DNA of 64,000 nt, from NCBI GenBank assembly GCA_026129545.1, contig JAHCHX010000001.1, positions 433,501 through 497,500 on the forward strand, in the 5' to 3' direction. Both the position numbers and the translations under genes were made by a program. The notes below the pieces were generated by a model that was not told where the DNA came from, searched no databases, and was given only the letters and a program-made list of their open reading frames with translations. The stretch's first letter is position 1; every line of letters begins with the position of its first letter. Positions 18,392 to 27,525 of the stretch are shown here, one piece after another. Source of the stretch: Saprospiraceae bacterium (GTDB lineage: Bacteria > Bacteroidota > Bacteroidia > Chitinophagales > Saprospiraceae).

Positions 18392-18762
18392 TGTAATGCG
18401 TAGATGAAAATGAAAATGGTGGCGGCAATTTCTATTACTGCGAAAAACAGGTAGTACATCGTGAACGTGCCGATGAACAAGGTCAGCACCATGACTACGG
18501 TCTTGATGGCTGCGCCGAGCATATTTGCCCAACGATTGGGCTTGGCCGCCAAAATGCGCGATAGCAGCACCATTGCGATGGGGATTTCCATCAGCACGGC
18601 AGCGGCAAACAGGAAGGTGGGCGTGAGCTCCAGCCCGTCCACCGTGCCGGTCAGATATTGCCGGAGCAAACGGGCATCCATCAAGCCGATGAGGTCGCAG
18701 TAGAGGTAGTTGAGCGTTACGAAAATCCAGAGCGTGGACAGCAGTGCTTTCTTGTCGTTCAT
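18358..18762 (-). CDS. DUF6326-like four-helix membrane protein
   Basis: 134 residues with four hydrophobic helices. The N-terminus KALLSTLWIFVTLNYLYCDLIGLMD and the pattern up to MLGAAIKTVVMVLTLF match small Bacteroidetes membrane proteins that I recall as DUF6326. Function unknown. It lies between the Crp/Fnr-type regulator and the quinone-oxidoreductase gene, overlapping the latter by 34 nt. ATGs at 18777 and 18789 are alternative starts; 18762 puts the hydrophobic segment in the usual position. Confidence 0.7.
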   Translation of the reverse strand: MNDKKALLSTLWIFVTLNYLYCDLIGLMDARLLRQYLTGTVDGLELTPTFLFAAAVLMEIPIAMVLLSRILAAKPNRWANMLGAAIKTVVMVLTLFIGTFTMYYLFFAVIEIAATIFIFIYALQWKTTQTPLAA

Positions 18763-18827
18763 GTTTCTTGTTTGCATATTGAGTTGCAAAGAAATGAGCC
18801 GTGCCGCTTGGATTTCATTGACTTTGG

Positions 18828-19421
18828 TTAGGAAAACACACCGTGCCTTTTTCCCGCCATGATTCTTTTGCGAATCCGGCTCAAGGACTCCGGCGTGACG
18901 CCGATGTAGCTGGCCAACTGGTATTGCGGCACCCGGTCCAAGAGGTCAGGGCGAGTTTTTAGCAGGTCGAGATATCGCTCTTCGGGGCTGCTGAGCATGA
19001 AAGAGGCGAGTTGGTTCTGACTTTTGCCCAGCTCTTCCTCGGTGGCCAAGCGGCATATCAACTCGAATTGTGGGAACTTGGCAAACATCTCGGCCTCGTC
19101 TTCGGGTGTCCCATAGGACATTGTTGAATCTTCCACGCAGGATAGGTAAAACTTGGACGGCTGCTTCTTGAAGGTGCCTTCGTAAGGCGTGACGGGTTGC
19201 CCTTCCGTGTAAAAGTTGGTGGTCCTCTCCACGCCATCTACCAGGTAATACTGCCGCACACATCCTTTGAGGATAAAATAGCAAAGGCTGGACACTTGCC
19301 CCTCCCTGAGCAATAGTGTTCCTTTTTCGAACGTGCGCAGTTTGAGGTTGTCGCGGATGCCTTTGATTTCGGCATCGGTGAGCGATCTGAACTCAGATAT
19401 GTACTGGACGATGGCATCCAT
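18828..19421 (-). CDS. Crp/Fnr-family transcriptional regulator
   Basis: 197 residues from ATG 19421, the usual size of the Bacteroidetes Crp subgroup. Residues 20-110 form the cyclic-nucleotide-binding beta roll (RTFEKGTLLLREGQVSSLCYFILKGCVRQYY), followed by the dimer helix and a C-terminal winged helix (QYQLASYIGVTPESLSRIRKRI). There are no Cys clusters for an Fe-S centre, and the phosphate-binding cassette of true cAMP receptors is not preserved, so the ligand is unknown. First gene of a minus-strand unit with the DUF6326 and oxidoreductase genes (65-nt gap), and probably their regulator. The frame is open to 19625 but upstream residues look non-coding. Confidence 0.88.
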   Translation of the reverse strand: MDAIVQYISEFRSLTDAEIKGIRDNLKLRTFEKGTLLLREGQVSSLCYFILKGCVRQYYLVDGVERTTNFYTEGQPVTPYEGTFKKQPSKFYLSCVEDSTMSYGTPEDEAEMFAKFPQFELICRLATEEELGKSQNQLASFMLSSPEERYLDLLKTRPDLLDRVPQYQLASYIGVTPESLSRIRKRIMAGKRHGVFS

Positions 19422-19660
19422 CGGAGTCTCGGTCTGAGGCTTTCTGCTGTAAGAGATTTGGGGTGGGTGCGTCACTGTTTCTATCATCATTTCGTAGAGT
19501 GTCTGATATTTTTTGTTTGGGAAAAATAAAGTGGCGACTGCTTCGCAAAAAAACATGAACGACCAAAGACGTGTTGCGAGCCTTTTGGCAAGAACAATCA
19601 GGCCGGTTTTTCGACAAAACCACAAAGGCTGCCTTTTAAAGGCTGCATATAACTGGAAAA

Positions 19661-19698
19661 AAAACAGGCTGCCGGAAATGTTCCGAGCAGCCTGTTTT
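19661..19698 (-). terminator. Rho-independent terminator of gcvP
   Basis: On the minus strand, 25 nt after the gcvP stop, AAAACAGGCTGC (19687-19698) pairs with GCAGCCTGTTTT (19661-19672); an inner CGGAA/TTCCG stem (19673-19685) extends it with a bulged base, and a run of T follows (19657-19664). A textbook intrinsic terminator. Confidence 0.88.
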
Positions 19699-19722
19699 CA
19701 CAAATCACAAAGTCTCTGGCAG

Positions 19723-22590
19723 TCACTCGGCAGTGGAATATGCCTCTATCGGTGGGCAAACGCACACCAAGTTCCGGTCGCCGTAGGCTTGGTCAATCCT
19801 GCCCGTCGTTGCCCAAAATTTGAATCCCTGCCGCAAGTAGGGGAGTGGGTAGGCTGCTTTTTCGCGGCTGTATTTATGATGCCAGTCATCGGAGGTGACT
19901 TCTTCGGCAGTGTGCGGCGCGTTGTGCAGCACATTGTCCTCGGTCTCGTAATCACCCGACGCGATTTCGTCTATCTCTTTGCGAATAGCCAGCAGCGCGT
20001 CGCAAAAGCGGTCGAGCTCGGCCTTGCTTTCGCTTTCCGTCGGCTCAATCATAATCGTGCCTGCCACCGGGAACGACAGCGTGGGCGCGTGAAAGCCATA
20101 GTCCATCAGGCGCTTAGCCACGTCTTCGGCGCTGACGACGGTCTTGAATGGCCGCAAATCGAGAATGAACTCATGGGCGCAGCGCCCCATGTCGCCTGCA
20201 TAAAGGATTTGGTAGGCGCTCTCCAAACGTGCTTTCATGTAGTTGGCGTTCAGGATGGCATATTTCGTGGCATCCGTGACACCTTCCGCGCCGAGCATTC
20301 GGATGTAGGCATAAGAAATGAGCAGGATGCTCGCGCTGCCCCAAGGCGCGGCGGAGATGGCCGTCGTGCCTTGTTTGCCACCTGTTTCCCTGAAAACGTG
20401 TTTGGGCAAAAACGGGGCGAGGCTTGTGTTGCAGCAAATCGGCCCCATGCCCGGCCCGCCGCCGCCATGCGGGATGGCGAAGGTCTTGTGCAAATTCAGG
20501 TGGCACACATCAGCGCCAATGGCCGCGGGGCTGGTAAGACCGACTTGGGCATTCATGTTCGCGCCGTCCATGTAAACCTTGCCACCATATTGGTGGATTA
20601 TTTGGCAAATTTCGATGATTTCTGCCTCAAACACGCCGTGCGTGGAGGGATATGTCACCATGAGGCAGGCAAGGTTGGCGGCGTGTTGCTCGGCTTTCTT
20701 TTTCAAATCTTCCACATCAATGTTGCCGCGTTCGTCGCAGGCCACCACCACCACTTCCATGCCGGCCATCACCGCCGAGGCAGGGTTGGTGCCATGCGCG
20801 GAAGAGGGGATGAGCGCCACGTTGCGATGGTCTTGTTTGTTGGCGTGGTGGTAGGCGCGAATGGCCATCAAGCCTGCGTACTCGCCTTGTGCGCCGCTGT
20901 TGGGCTGCAAGGAGCAAGCGTCGAAGCCCGTGATTTCGCACAGATATTTTTCCAGTTCGCCGATGATGTGTGTGTAGCCCTTCACTTGCTCGGCGGGCTG
21001 GAAGGGGTGCATATTCGCCCAGTTCTCCCAGCTCACCGGGATCATCTCGGTTGCTGCGTTGAGTTTCATGGTGCAGGAGCCGAGCGAAATCATCGAGTGC
21101 GTGAGCGAAATGTCGCGGTTTTCCAGCCGCTTGATGTAGCGCATCATGTCGCTCTCGGTGTGGTAGGTGTTGAATACCGGATGGGTGAGGTAGGGGCTTT
21201 CGCGCAGAAGACTTTTTGAAATGATGGATGAGGGGTGAGGAGCGATGCGTTTTCTGTCACCTCCAAAAATCTCCACTATGTCATTCAAGTCCTCGTCGGT
21301 TGTCGTTTCGTCGAGCGAGATTTGCAGGGCGTTTTTTTCGTAGAAGAAATTGATGCCTGCCGCTTCCGCCTTGTTTTTTATTTCAAACAACTGTTTTTCC
21401 GAGAGCTCGATGCGGAGTGTGTCGAAGTAATGCGCGTTCGTTTGTTTGAACCCGGTTTTTTCCAATGCCGCTGAAAGGCTTGTCGCCATTGCATGGGCAC
21501 GCTGGGCGATGCCGCGAATGCCTGCCGGGCCGTGATAGACGGCGTACATGGCTGCCATGTTGGCCAGCAACGCCTGTGCGGTGCATATATTGGATGTTGC
21601 TTTTTCGCGGCGTATGTGCTGTTCGCGGGTCTGGAGTGCCATGCGGAGTGCGCGGTTGCCGTGCTTGTCCACAGAGACGCCGATGATGCGGCCGGGAATC
21701 TGGCGTTTGAATTCCTCTGAGCAAGCGAAATAGGCCGCGTGTGGGCCGCCAAAACCCATCGGGACGCCAAAGCGCTGCGTATTGCCCACGGCAACGTCGG
21801 CACCCCATTCGCCGGGTGGCTTCAGGAGTGCCAGCGCGAGTATGTCGGCAGCCACGCAGACGAAGGCTCCCAATGCTTTGGACTTTTCCACAAAAGCGCG
21901 GTAGTCCTGCACATTTCCTTCTTTGTCAGGATATTGCAGCAAGACACCGAAGGTTTTTTCGGAAAATTGATACGCTTTCCAATCGCCTATTTCGAGTTTG
22001 ATTCCATGCGGCAAAGCGCGGGTTCGCAACACATCTATTGTTTGCGGAAGCACCTTGTCGGACACGAAGAACTCGTTGGCCTCCTCGCCAGGTTTCGCCC
22101 GTTTGTTTTTTTCCGCATAAAACATGTGCATGGCCTCAGCTGCCGCGGTGCCTTCGTCGAGCAGGCTTGCATTGGCGATGGGCATGCCCGTCAAATCGCT
22201 CACCATCGTCTGGAAATTGAGCAGGCTTTCGAGGCGGCCTTGCGCTATTTCTGCTTGGTAGGGCGTGTATTGGGTGTACCAGCCGGGGTTGTGAAACACG
22301 TTGCGAGCAATGACAGATGGCGTGATGGTGCCGTGGTAGCCCATGCCGATGTAGTTGCGCATCACGCGGTTTTGCAGCGCGGCTTTTTTCAAATCCTGCA
22401 AATAGTCGAATTCGGAGAGGGCGGGCGGCAGGTCAAGCGGTTTTTTCAGTCGGATGGCATCGGGCACGGTTTGCCAGATTAGTTCGTCCAACGACTTTAC
22501 TTTGAGGGTTTTCAACATTTCTTGGGTGTCGGCCTCACTTGGCCCGATATGCCGGCGTACGAAGCGGTCCGGGTGCGGAAATTGACTCAT
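19723..22590 (-). CDS. gcvP: Glycine dehydrogenase (decarboxylating), P protein
   Basis: 955 residues, the normal length of the single-chain P protein. It decarboxylates glycine with pyridoxal phosphate and passes the aminomethyl group to lipoylated H protein in the glycine cleavage system. Family marks: RHIGPSEAD near the N-terminus, [15 protein letters not shown], and the PLP site [18 protein letters not shown] with Lys702, close to its position in E. coli. Both halves are intact. The start ATG 22590 gives the standard [17 protein letters not shown]. Single gene with its own terminator; it is divergent from the GHMP kinase gene, with 140 nt between the starts. Confidence 0.98.
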   Translation of the reverse strand: MSQFPHPDRFVRRHIGPSEADTQEMLKTLKVKSLDELIWQTVPDAIRLKKPLDLPPALSEFDYLQDLKKAALQNRVMRNYIGMGYHGTITPSVIARNVFHNPGWYTQYTPYQAEIAQGRLESLLNFQTMVSDLTGMPIANASLLDEGTAAAEAMHMFYAEKNKRAKPGEEANEFFVSDKVLPQTIDVLRTRALPHGIKLEIGDWKAYQFSEKTFGVLLQYPDKEGNVQDYRAFVEKSKALGAFVCVAADILALALLKPPGEWGADVAVGNTQRFGVPMGFGGPHAAYFACSEEFKRQIPGRIIGVSVDKHGNRALRMALQTREQHIRREKATSNICTAQALLANMAAMYAVYHGPAGIRGIAQRAHAMATSLSAALEKTGFKQTNAHYFDTLRIELSEKQLFEIKNKAEAAGINFFYEKNALQISLDETTTDEDLNDIVEIFGGDRKRIAPHPSSIISKSLLRESPYLTHPVFNTYHTESDMMRYIKRLENRDISLTHSMISLGSCTMKLNAATEMIPVSWENWANMHPFQPAEQVKGYTHIIGELEKYLCEITGFDACSLQPNSGAQGEYAGLMAIRAYHHANKQDHRNVALIPSSAHGTNPASAVMAGMEVVVVACDERGNIDVEDLKKKAEQHAANLACLMVTYPSTHGVFEAEIIEICQIIHQYGGKVYMDGANMNAQVGLTSPAAIGADVCHLNLHKTFAIPHGGGGPGMGPICCNTSLAPFLPKHVFRETGGKQGTTAISAAPWGSASILLISYAYIRMLGAEGVTDATKYAILNANYMKARLESAYQILYAGDMGRCAHEFILDLRPFKTVVSAEDVAKRLMDYGFHAPTLSFPVAGTIMIEPTESESKAELDRFCDALLAIRKEIDEIASGDYETEDNVLHNAPHTAEEVTSDDWHHKYSREKAAYPLPYLRQGFKFWATTGRIDQAYGDRNLVCVCPPIEAYSTAE

Positions 22591-22693
22591 GTCAAATGAG
22601 CTAGTGGTGGTTGAGTGAAAAATTGAATGAAGGAGGGTGAAAAACAGCGCGAAGGTAAAAATTGTTTGTTAGCCGCCAGCACTCCTTTTGCGC

Positions 22694-22723
22694 TTTGGAA
22701 TGCTTCTGAATTTCGCACTTTTG
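22694..22723 (+). promoter_or_regulatory. Candidate promoter of the GHMP kinase gene
   Basis: TTTG at 22694-22697, 18 nt, then CACTTTTG at 22716-22723 (one mismatch to TAnnTTTG). The ATG follows 7 nt later, so the transcript would have almost no leader. Confidence 0.35.
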
Positions 22724-22730
22724 CGCGGCC

Positions 22731-23615
22731 ATGAAACACTACCCAGCGAAACTTCTTCTTTTCGGCGAACACGTTCTGCTGCTCGGCGCCTCGGCGCTTG
22801 CTGTGCCCGTGCCTGCTTTTGGCGGCCATTGGGAGCAGGCAAGCCCTAAGGCCGATGTTCGCGGCTTGCAGATGCGGCTGCTCGAATGGGCGGAGCACGC
22901 GTTGTGGGACGAACTGCCGGGCTTGCGCGTCGAGTTGTTTCGGCGCGACTTGCGTCTTGGCCTTTTTTTTCGCTCAAATATCCCCGTTGGTTATGGTTTG
23001 GGCAGTTCGGGCGCTTTGTGCGCGGCGGTTTATGACCGTTACTGCAAAGAAAAAACGAGCGACTTGAACGATTTGAAGGCGATTTTTGCCCGAATGGAAA
23101 GTTTTTTTCACGGCTCAAGTTCGGGCATTGACCCCTTGGCAAGTTATCTGAACAAACCTCTGCTCATCAGGAACATCGTCGAGGTTGCGCTTGCTGACTT
23201 GACCGACTGGAGAGCGGAGCGTCCGGTTGTTTTTTTGCTCGACACGAATTTGCCGCGCCAAACGGGGCCGCTTGTGCAGTGGTTTTTGGAGCAAAATGGG
23301 CGGGCTGCTTTTGCCGATAGGCTGAGCGCCGAACTGATGCCCGCCCACGAAGCGATGGTGCGGGCTTGGCTCAATGCGGATTCCGATGGGTTTTGGCCAA
23401 ACTTGCGGCGCGTTTCCCGCTTTCAGGTTGGGCATCTCGACCGTATAGTGCCCGCGACCATCGAGCGTTTCTGGCGCAAAAACCTCGACAACGAGGATTT
23501 TGCGTTGAAAATCTGCGGCGCGGGCGGTGGCGGCTTCGTGCTTGGCTTTGCCAAAAACAGGGATGTGGCGACGCGCTTGGGGAGCGAGTTCAGAATCGTT
23601 TTTCCGTTCGAATAA
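22731..23615 (+). CDS. GHMP-family kinase, probably mevalonate kinase-like
   Basis: 294 residues. The N-terminus PAKLLLFGEHVLLLGASALAVPV is the GHMP opening that binds substrate, the ATP loop is PVGYGLGSSGALCAAV (about residues 85-100), SFFHGSSSGIDPLASYL matches the mevalonate-kinase substrate loop, and the third motif is ICGAGGGGFVLG near residue 262. The set is closest to mevalonate kinase, which phosphorylates mevalonate on the way to isopentenyl diphosphate; galactokinase-like or other GHMP activity cannot be excluded. ATG 22731. The next gene is a permease with no known link. Confidence 0.78.
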   Translation: MKHYPAKLLLFGEHVLLLGASALAVPVPAFGGHWEQASPKADVRGLQMRLLEWAEHALWDELPGLRVELFRRDLRLGLFFRSNIPVGYGLGSSGALCAAVYDRYCKEKTSDLNDLKAIFARMESFFHGSSSGIDPLASYLNKPLLIRNIVEVALADLTDWRAERPVVFLLDTNLPRQTGPLVQWFLEQNGRAAFADRLSAELMPAHEAMVRAWLNADSDGFWPNLRRVSRFQVGHLDRIVPATIERFWRKNLDNEDFALKICGAGGGGFVLGFAKNRDVATRLGSEFRIVFPFE

Positions 23616-23619
23616 ATAA

Positions 23620-23668
23620 CCCCAACCTTCTGGTTGGGGGTGTGAATGTCGCCAACCAGAAGGTTGGC
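23620..23668. repeat. Pair of mirrored hairpins between GHMP kinase and ABC permease genes
   Basis: CCCCAACC-TTCT-GGTTGGGG at 23620-23639 and GCCAACC-AGAA-GGTTGGC at 23651-23668. The cores are reverse complements of each other, so each arm can fold alone or the two can fold together. REP-like in layout. Confidence 0.85.
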
Positions 23669-23682
23669 GCTACCGACATGAA

Positions 23683-24903
23683 ATGAAAAAGCGCCTCCAT
23701 CCGGCTTATTGGGTATTGGGTCTGCTGCTTTTGGTGGCAGTGGGGCGCGATTTTTTGGCCAATGGCCGACCGCTCTATTGTCGTGTGGAAGGCGAGGGGT
23801 TTTGGCCGGGCGTGCGCACGATGTGGAAGGGGCCGAATGCTCCCTTTGCTCATCCGGTGTTGGATTCCATTCGGCGCAATGAATTGTGGAAAACCTACCC
23901 CTACAAGGCAGCGGTGTTTGCTCCCATTCCCTTTTCGCCGGGTGAAAAAGCGATGCCATATTTTTCCGCGAATGAGTTGCCCGCCCGGCCCGGCACGATT
24001 CACCCGCAGTTGTCGTCGCGGTTTCGCCATTGGCTGGGTACCGACCGCGAGGGGCGCGATGTGGCGGCGGCTTTGGTGGCGGGGGCGCGGGTGGCGGTGC
24101 TGACAGGACTGACGGCGATGACGATGGCCATGAGCATTGGGCTGTTTTTGGGAGCCTTGGCGGGTTTTTGGGGCGACGACCGCCTTCGGCTTCGACGTGG
24201 GACGCTTTGGCTGACGTTGTTGGGGCTTTTGCCTGCGTGGTTCTATGCGTTTGTGGCGCGTCAATATGTGTTGTCAACGGCTGAGGGGACAGGGGAATGG
24301 GTGATGAGTGGGGCGATTTTTGTGGGTGTTTTGTTGCTTTTTCGCATTGTGGGGTGGTTGTTAAGCCGGTTCCCATTTTTCGGGCGTGTGGTCACTGTGC
24401 CGGCGGATTTGCTGATTATGCGGCTGTCGGAGTTGTTCAATGCGATTCCCAAACTGATATTTCTATTCGTCATGGTGGCGGTATTGCCGCGGGGCAATGA
24501 GTCGTTTTGGGTGCTGATTGCGCTTATTGGAGCGATGAGTTGGACGGGGGTGGCGCGTTTTGTGCGGGCAGACCTGTTGCGGGTGCGGGAGTTGGACTAT
24601 GTGACGGCGGCACGGGGGTTGGGGCTTTCGGAGGCGCGGATATTGTGGCGGCATGCGTTGCCCAATGCGATACGCGCCACCATGATAGCCTTTGCGTTTG
24701 GGGTGGCGGGGGCGGTGCTGTTGGAAGCGTCCCTTTCGTTTTTGGGGTTGGGCAGCACTTCCAATGCGTCGTGGGGTGCGTTGCTCAACAATGCTCGCTC
24801 CTCCTTGAAGGCGTGGTGGATGGCGTTGCCGTCGGGTCTGGCAATATGTTTGACGGTGTTGGCCTTGAATGCCATCGGAGAGCGATTGAGCGAAAACAAA
24901 TAA
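23683..24903 (+). CDS. Peptide/oligopeptide-type ABC transporter permease (DppC/OppC-like)
   Basis: 406 residues. The N-terminal helix is followed by an unusually long extracytoplasmic segment (about residues 30-125) containing the LGTDREGRDV motif typical of DppC/OppC permeases, then five or six helices. The EAA loop for ATPase contact is YVTAARGLGLSEARILWRHALPNA near residues 305-325. It imports short peptides or nickel/other ligands with partner permease, ATPases and binding protein, none of which are in the window. The start ATG 23683 is 67 nt after the kinase stop, with a hairpin pair between. Confidence 0.88.
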   Translation: MKKRLHPAYWVLGLLLLVAVGRDFLANGRPLYCRVEGEGFWPGVRTMWKGPNAPFAHPVLDSIRRNELWKTYPYKAAVFAPIPFSPGEKAMPYFSANELPARPGTIHPQLSSRFRHWLGTDREGRDVAAALVAGARVAVLTGLTAMTMAMSIGLFLGALAGFWGDDRLRLRRGTLWLTLLGLLPAWFYAFVARQYVLSTAEGTGEWVMSGAIFVGVLLLFRIVGWLLSRFPFFGRVVTVPADLLIMRLSELFNAIPKLIFLFVMVAVLPRGNESFWVLIALIGAMSWTGVARFVRADLLRVRELDYVTAARGLGLSEARILWRHALPNAIRATMIAFAFGVAGAVLLEASLSFLGLGSTSNASWGALLNNARSSLKAWWMALPSGLAICLTVLALNAIGERLSENK

Positions 24904-25002
24904 GCGTTTTTTGACCCGATACCAAAGATACTTTGCCTTCCAGTCGGAGGGGCTTCATGGTTGTTTCAACCAAATCTCCTAACCTGTTGTTTCGTGTTGA
25001 CT

Positions 25003-26640
25003 ATGCGGCGTGATTACCTGATTGTCATTGGTCTTGCCTTGTTGTTTTTCTTTCCCTTTTTGGGAGGGGTGCATCTGTTTGACTGGGACGAAATCAACTT
25101 TGCAGAGTGTGCTCGCGAGATGCTTGTGACGGGTGATTGGATTCGTCCACAGATAGATTTCCAGCCTTTTTTTGAAAAGCCGCCCCTCTTTTTTTGGGCA
25201 CAGGCGCTCTCTATGAAAATGTTTGGGGTGAATGAGTTTGCTGCCCGATTCCCGAATGCGGTTTGCGGATTGGCCACGCTGCTGTTGGTCTATCGCATCG
25301 GTTTGCGGCTCCACGACCAAATGTTCGCATGGCTTTGGGTCTTGGCTTGGCTGGGTAGTTTTTTGCCGCATTTTTATTTCCGCAGCGGCATCATTGACCC
25401 GTGGTTCAATCTCTTCATTTTTGGCGGCCTCTACGGGTTCATCGAGTTTCGCTGGCAATTTCTGACGGCCCCCAAGCCTGCTTCTTACTGGCAAAAATAT
25501 CGCTGGCTGCTGCTGGGGGGCTTTTTTCTTGGCATTGCGACCATGACCAAAGGGCCGACTGCCTATTTGATTGTGATGCTGGTCTTGGGGCTTTATTGGG
25601 CGCGGTATCGTTTTCGCGGGAAAGGGTATCTGAAGCACCTGCTGTTGTTTTCGGCAGCATCCATGTTGGTGGCTGGGTTGTGGTTTGGGCTGGAAATTGC
25701 CTTGCATGGCGCGGATTTCGTGGAGCGATTCATTGCCTATCAGATTCGGCTGTTTTCAACGCCCGACGCTGGCCATGGCGGATTTTGGGGCTATCATGCG
25801 GTGGTGTTGCTCATCGGTTGTTTTCCTGTGTCTGTTTTTGCGCTGCCCAATCTCTGGGGCGACCGCCAATCGGAGGATGAGCTGCTCGAATCCGACACGC
25901 TCGCCGCCTGCCAGCGCTCCGATTTTGGCACATGGATGCAACTGCTTTTCTGGACGGCGTTCATCCTGTTTAGTCTGGTGCGCACCAAAATCGTGCATTA
26001 TTCCTCTCTCTGCTATTTCCCGCTAACCTATTTGGGAGCAGCCACGATATGGCGGGCGATTCGGTGGGACGTGCGGCCCAAACTGACGACGGTGTTCCTG
26101 CCGCTTGTGGGCGTGCTGTTGGGCTTGGCGGTCATGGCGATTCCGTATTTGGGTAGAAACAACGAGCCGCTCAAGGCAATGTTTGCCGACGACCCTTTTG
26201 CGCTGGCGGCATTGGCAGCTGACGTAGAATGGAAAGTGTGGGAAGGGCTGCCGGGGCTGATTTTGGTGGTGGCGACGTTTGTTGGCCTGTATTATTGGCA
26301 AAAAAATCGCCCGTGGCTCGCGGCACAGGCGGTGTTTGGGGGCGGGGCGGTTTTCTCGGCGTTGGCGATGTTTTTCATCGTGTGCAACATAGAGGCGCAT
26401 TCCCAGCGAGCAGCCATCGAATTTTACGAGGAAAAATGCGGGGAGGAGTGCCAGATTGTCCCCGTTGGTTTCAAGACTTACGCGCACTTGTTCTATGCTT
26501 GCAAGAAGCCCGGAGCAGATAGCTCCACCATTTATCTGGTGGCAAAAGTGGGCAAGGTGGATAGTCTTGTGCAGTTGAGTGACTATAAGGAGGTTGGCCG
26601 GAAAAACGGATTTGTTTTTTTCGAGAAAGTCAAAAAATGA
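25003..26640 (+). CDS. Family 39 glycosyltransferase (ArnT/PMT-like)
   Basis: 545 residues with about twelve helices. The catalytic acidic pair sits in the first periplasmic loop, FDWDEINFAECAREM (Asp29-Glu30), followed by FFEKPPLFFW, both hallmarks of the GT-C family 39 enzymes that transfer a sugar or aminoarabinose from polyprenyl phosphate to a protein or lipid A on the outer face of the inner membrane. The C-terminal soluble part (residues 440-545) is typical in length. ATG 25003 is used rather than the frame start at 24961 because it begins the first helix. May use the lipid-linked sugar made by the GT2 gene at 4.4-5.3 kb, but this is only inference. Confidence 0.87.
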   Translation: MRRDYLIVIGLALLFFFPFLGGVHLFDWDEINFAECAREMLVTGDWIRPQIDFQPFFEKPPLFFWAQALSMKMFGVNEFAARFPNAVCGLATLLLVYRIGLRLHDQMFAWLWVLAWLGSFLPHFYFRSGIIDPWFNLFIFGGLYGFIEFRWQFLTAPKPASYWQKYRWLLLGGFFLGIATMTKGPTAYLIVMLVLGLYWARYRFRGKGYLKHLLLFSAASMLVAGLWFGLEIALHGADFVERFIAYQIRLFSTPDAGHGGFWGYHAVVLLIGCFPVSVFALPNLWGDRQSEDELLESDTLAACQRSDFGTWMQLLFWTAFILFSLVRTKIVHYSSLCYFPLTYLGAATIWRAIRWDVRPKLTTVFLPLVGVLLGLAVMAIPYLGRNNEPLKAMFADDPFALAALAADVEWKVWEGLPGLILVVATFVGLYYWQKNRPWLAAQAVFGGGAVFSALAMFFIVCNIEAHSQRAAIEFYEEKCGEECQIVPVGFKTYAHLFYACKKPGADSSTIYLVAKVGKVDSLVQLSDYKEVGRKNGFVFFEKVKK

Positions 26641-26719
26641 TTGAATCCAATTTTTTGGTGGTGGCTTGTTTTTTTTCAAACCTTCGACCTGATTTTTAGC
26701 CAAAACCCTTGCCCGTACC

Positions 26720-27346
26720 TTGAACGCGACCATCCTCATCAGAGAAATCATGGAAATGCTTGGCACCTCGGCCTTTGCCTTTTCGGGGGCTTTGGCGGCC
26801 ATGCGTCAGCGGCTCGATGTGTTCGGTGTGTTGGTCATCACCTTTGCCACAGCCATCGGGGGCGGCACCATCCGCGACATGATGATTGGCAACACGCCAG
26901 TAGCTTGGCTCAAAGACCAGCAAACCATCGCCGTAATCTTTGGGTCGTACTTGCTCACGCTGATTTTTCGACCCTACCTGCGTCATTTTAGCAAGACACT
27001 CGCCGTCTTCGACGCGGTGGGTTTGGGTTTTGCGACCATTGTGGGTTTGCAGCGCGGCATCGAGGCCAATCTCAGCCCCACGATTTGTATCACCTTGGGC
27101 ATGGTGAGCGGGTGTTTTGGTGGAGTCGTCCGCGATGTGCTGCTCAATGAGATACCCCTTGTGTTTCGCAAAGACATTTACGCCTCCGCTTCTTTGCTGG
27201 GAGGCGCTTTGTATTTCCTCTTTGCCAGTTGGGATATGTTCAGGCCCTTGGCTGCCACGCTCTCCATGTTGTTCATCATCGGGGTGCGAGTGGCAGTGCT
27301 GCGTTATGGGTGGGAATTTCCGGGAATGAAAACACCGGAAGAGTGA
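26720..27346 (+). CDS. TRIC/UPF0126 (YicG-like) membrane channel family protein
   Basis: 208 residues with seven helices in two related halves: LGTSAFAFSGALAAMRQRLDVFGV...ATAIGGGTIRDMMIG and FDAVGLGFATIVGLQ...SGCFGGVVRDVLL. The doubled GGGTxRD/GGVxRD motif identifies the YicG/TRIC family, cation channels in vertebrates and uncharacterised potassium-permeable proteins in bacteria. The initiator appears to be TTG at 26720, which leaves 12 residues before the first helix as in relatives; ATG 26750 would leave almost none. Confidence 0.87.
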   Translation: MNATILIREIMEMLGTSAFAFSGALAAMRQRLDVFGVLVITFATAIGGGTIRDMMIGNTPVAWLKDQQTIAVIFGSYLLTLIFRPYLRHFSKTLAVFDAVGLGFATIVGLQRGIEANLSPTICITLGMVSGCFGGVVRDVLLNEIPLVFRKDIYASASLLGGALYFLFASWDMFRPLAATLSMLFIIGVRVAVLRYGWEFPGMKTPEE

Positions 27347-27525
27347 GGCCAAATAAAAACTTATTTGCCTGCCATCTGTTCCCTGTTTTCAAAACATAGT
27401 TTGGCGAGGCCGTCTTGTTTGCCGCCTATGATGAGTGCCATGCGTCTATGTCTTGGTCATGTGTGGCAGAAAACAAGTGGCACGAGCCGAACATTTGTCA
27501 ATTGGAAAACTACCCATTCAACATC

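Noticed and set aside
19513..21219. 568-residue open frame on the plus strand
   Set aside because: It runs antisense through gcvP, which has complete family motifs in its frame; the composition is the shadow of a GC-rich gene.
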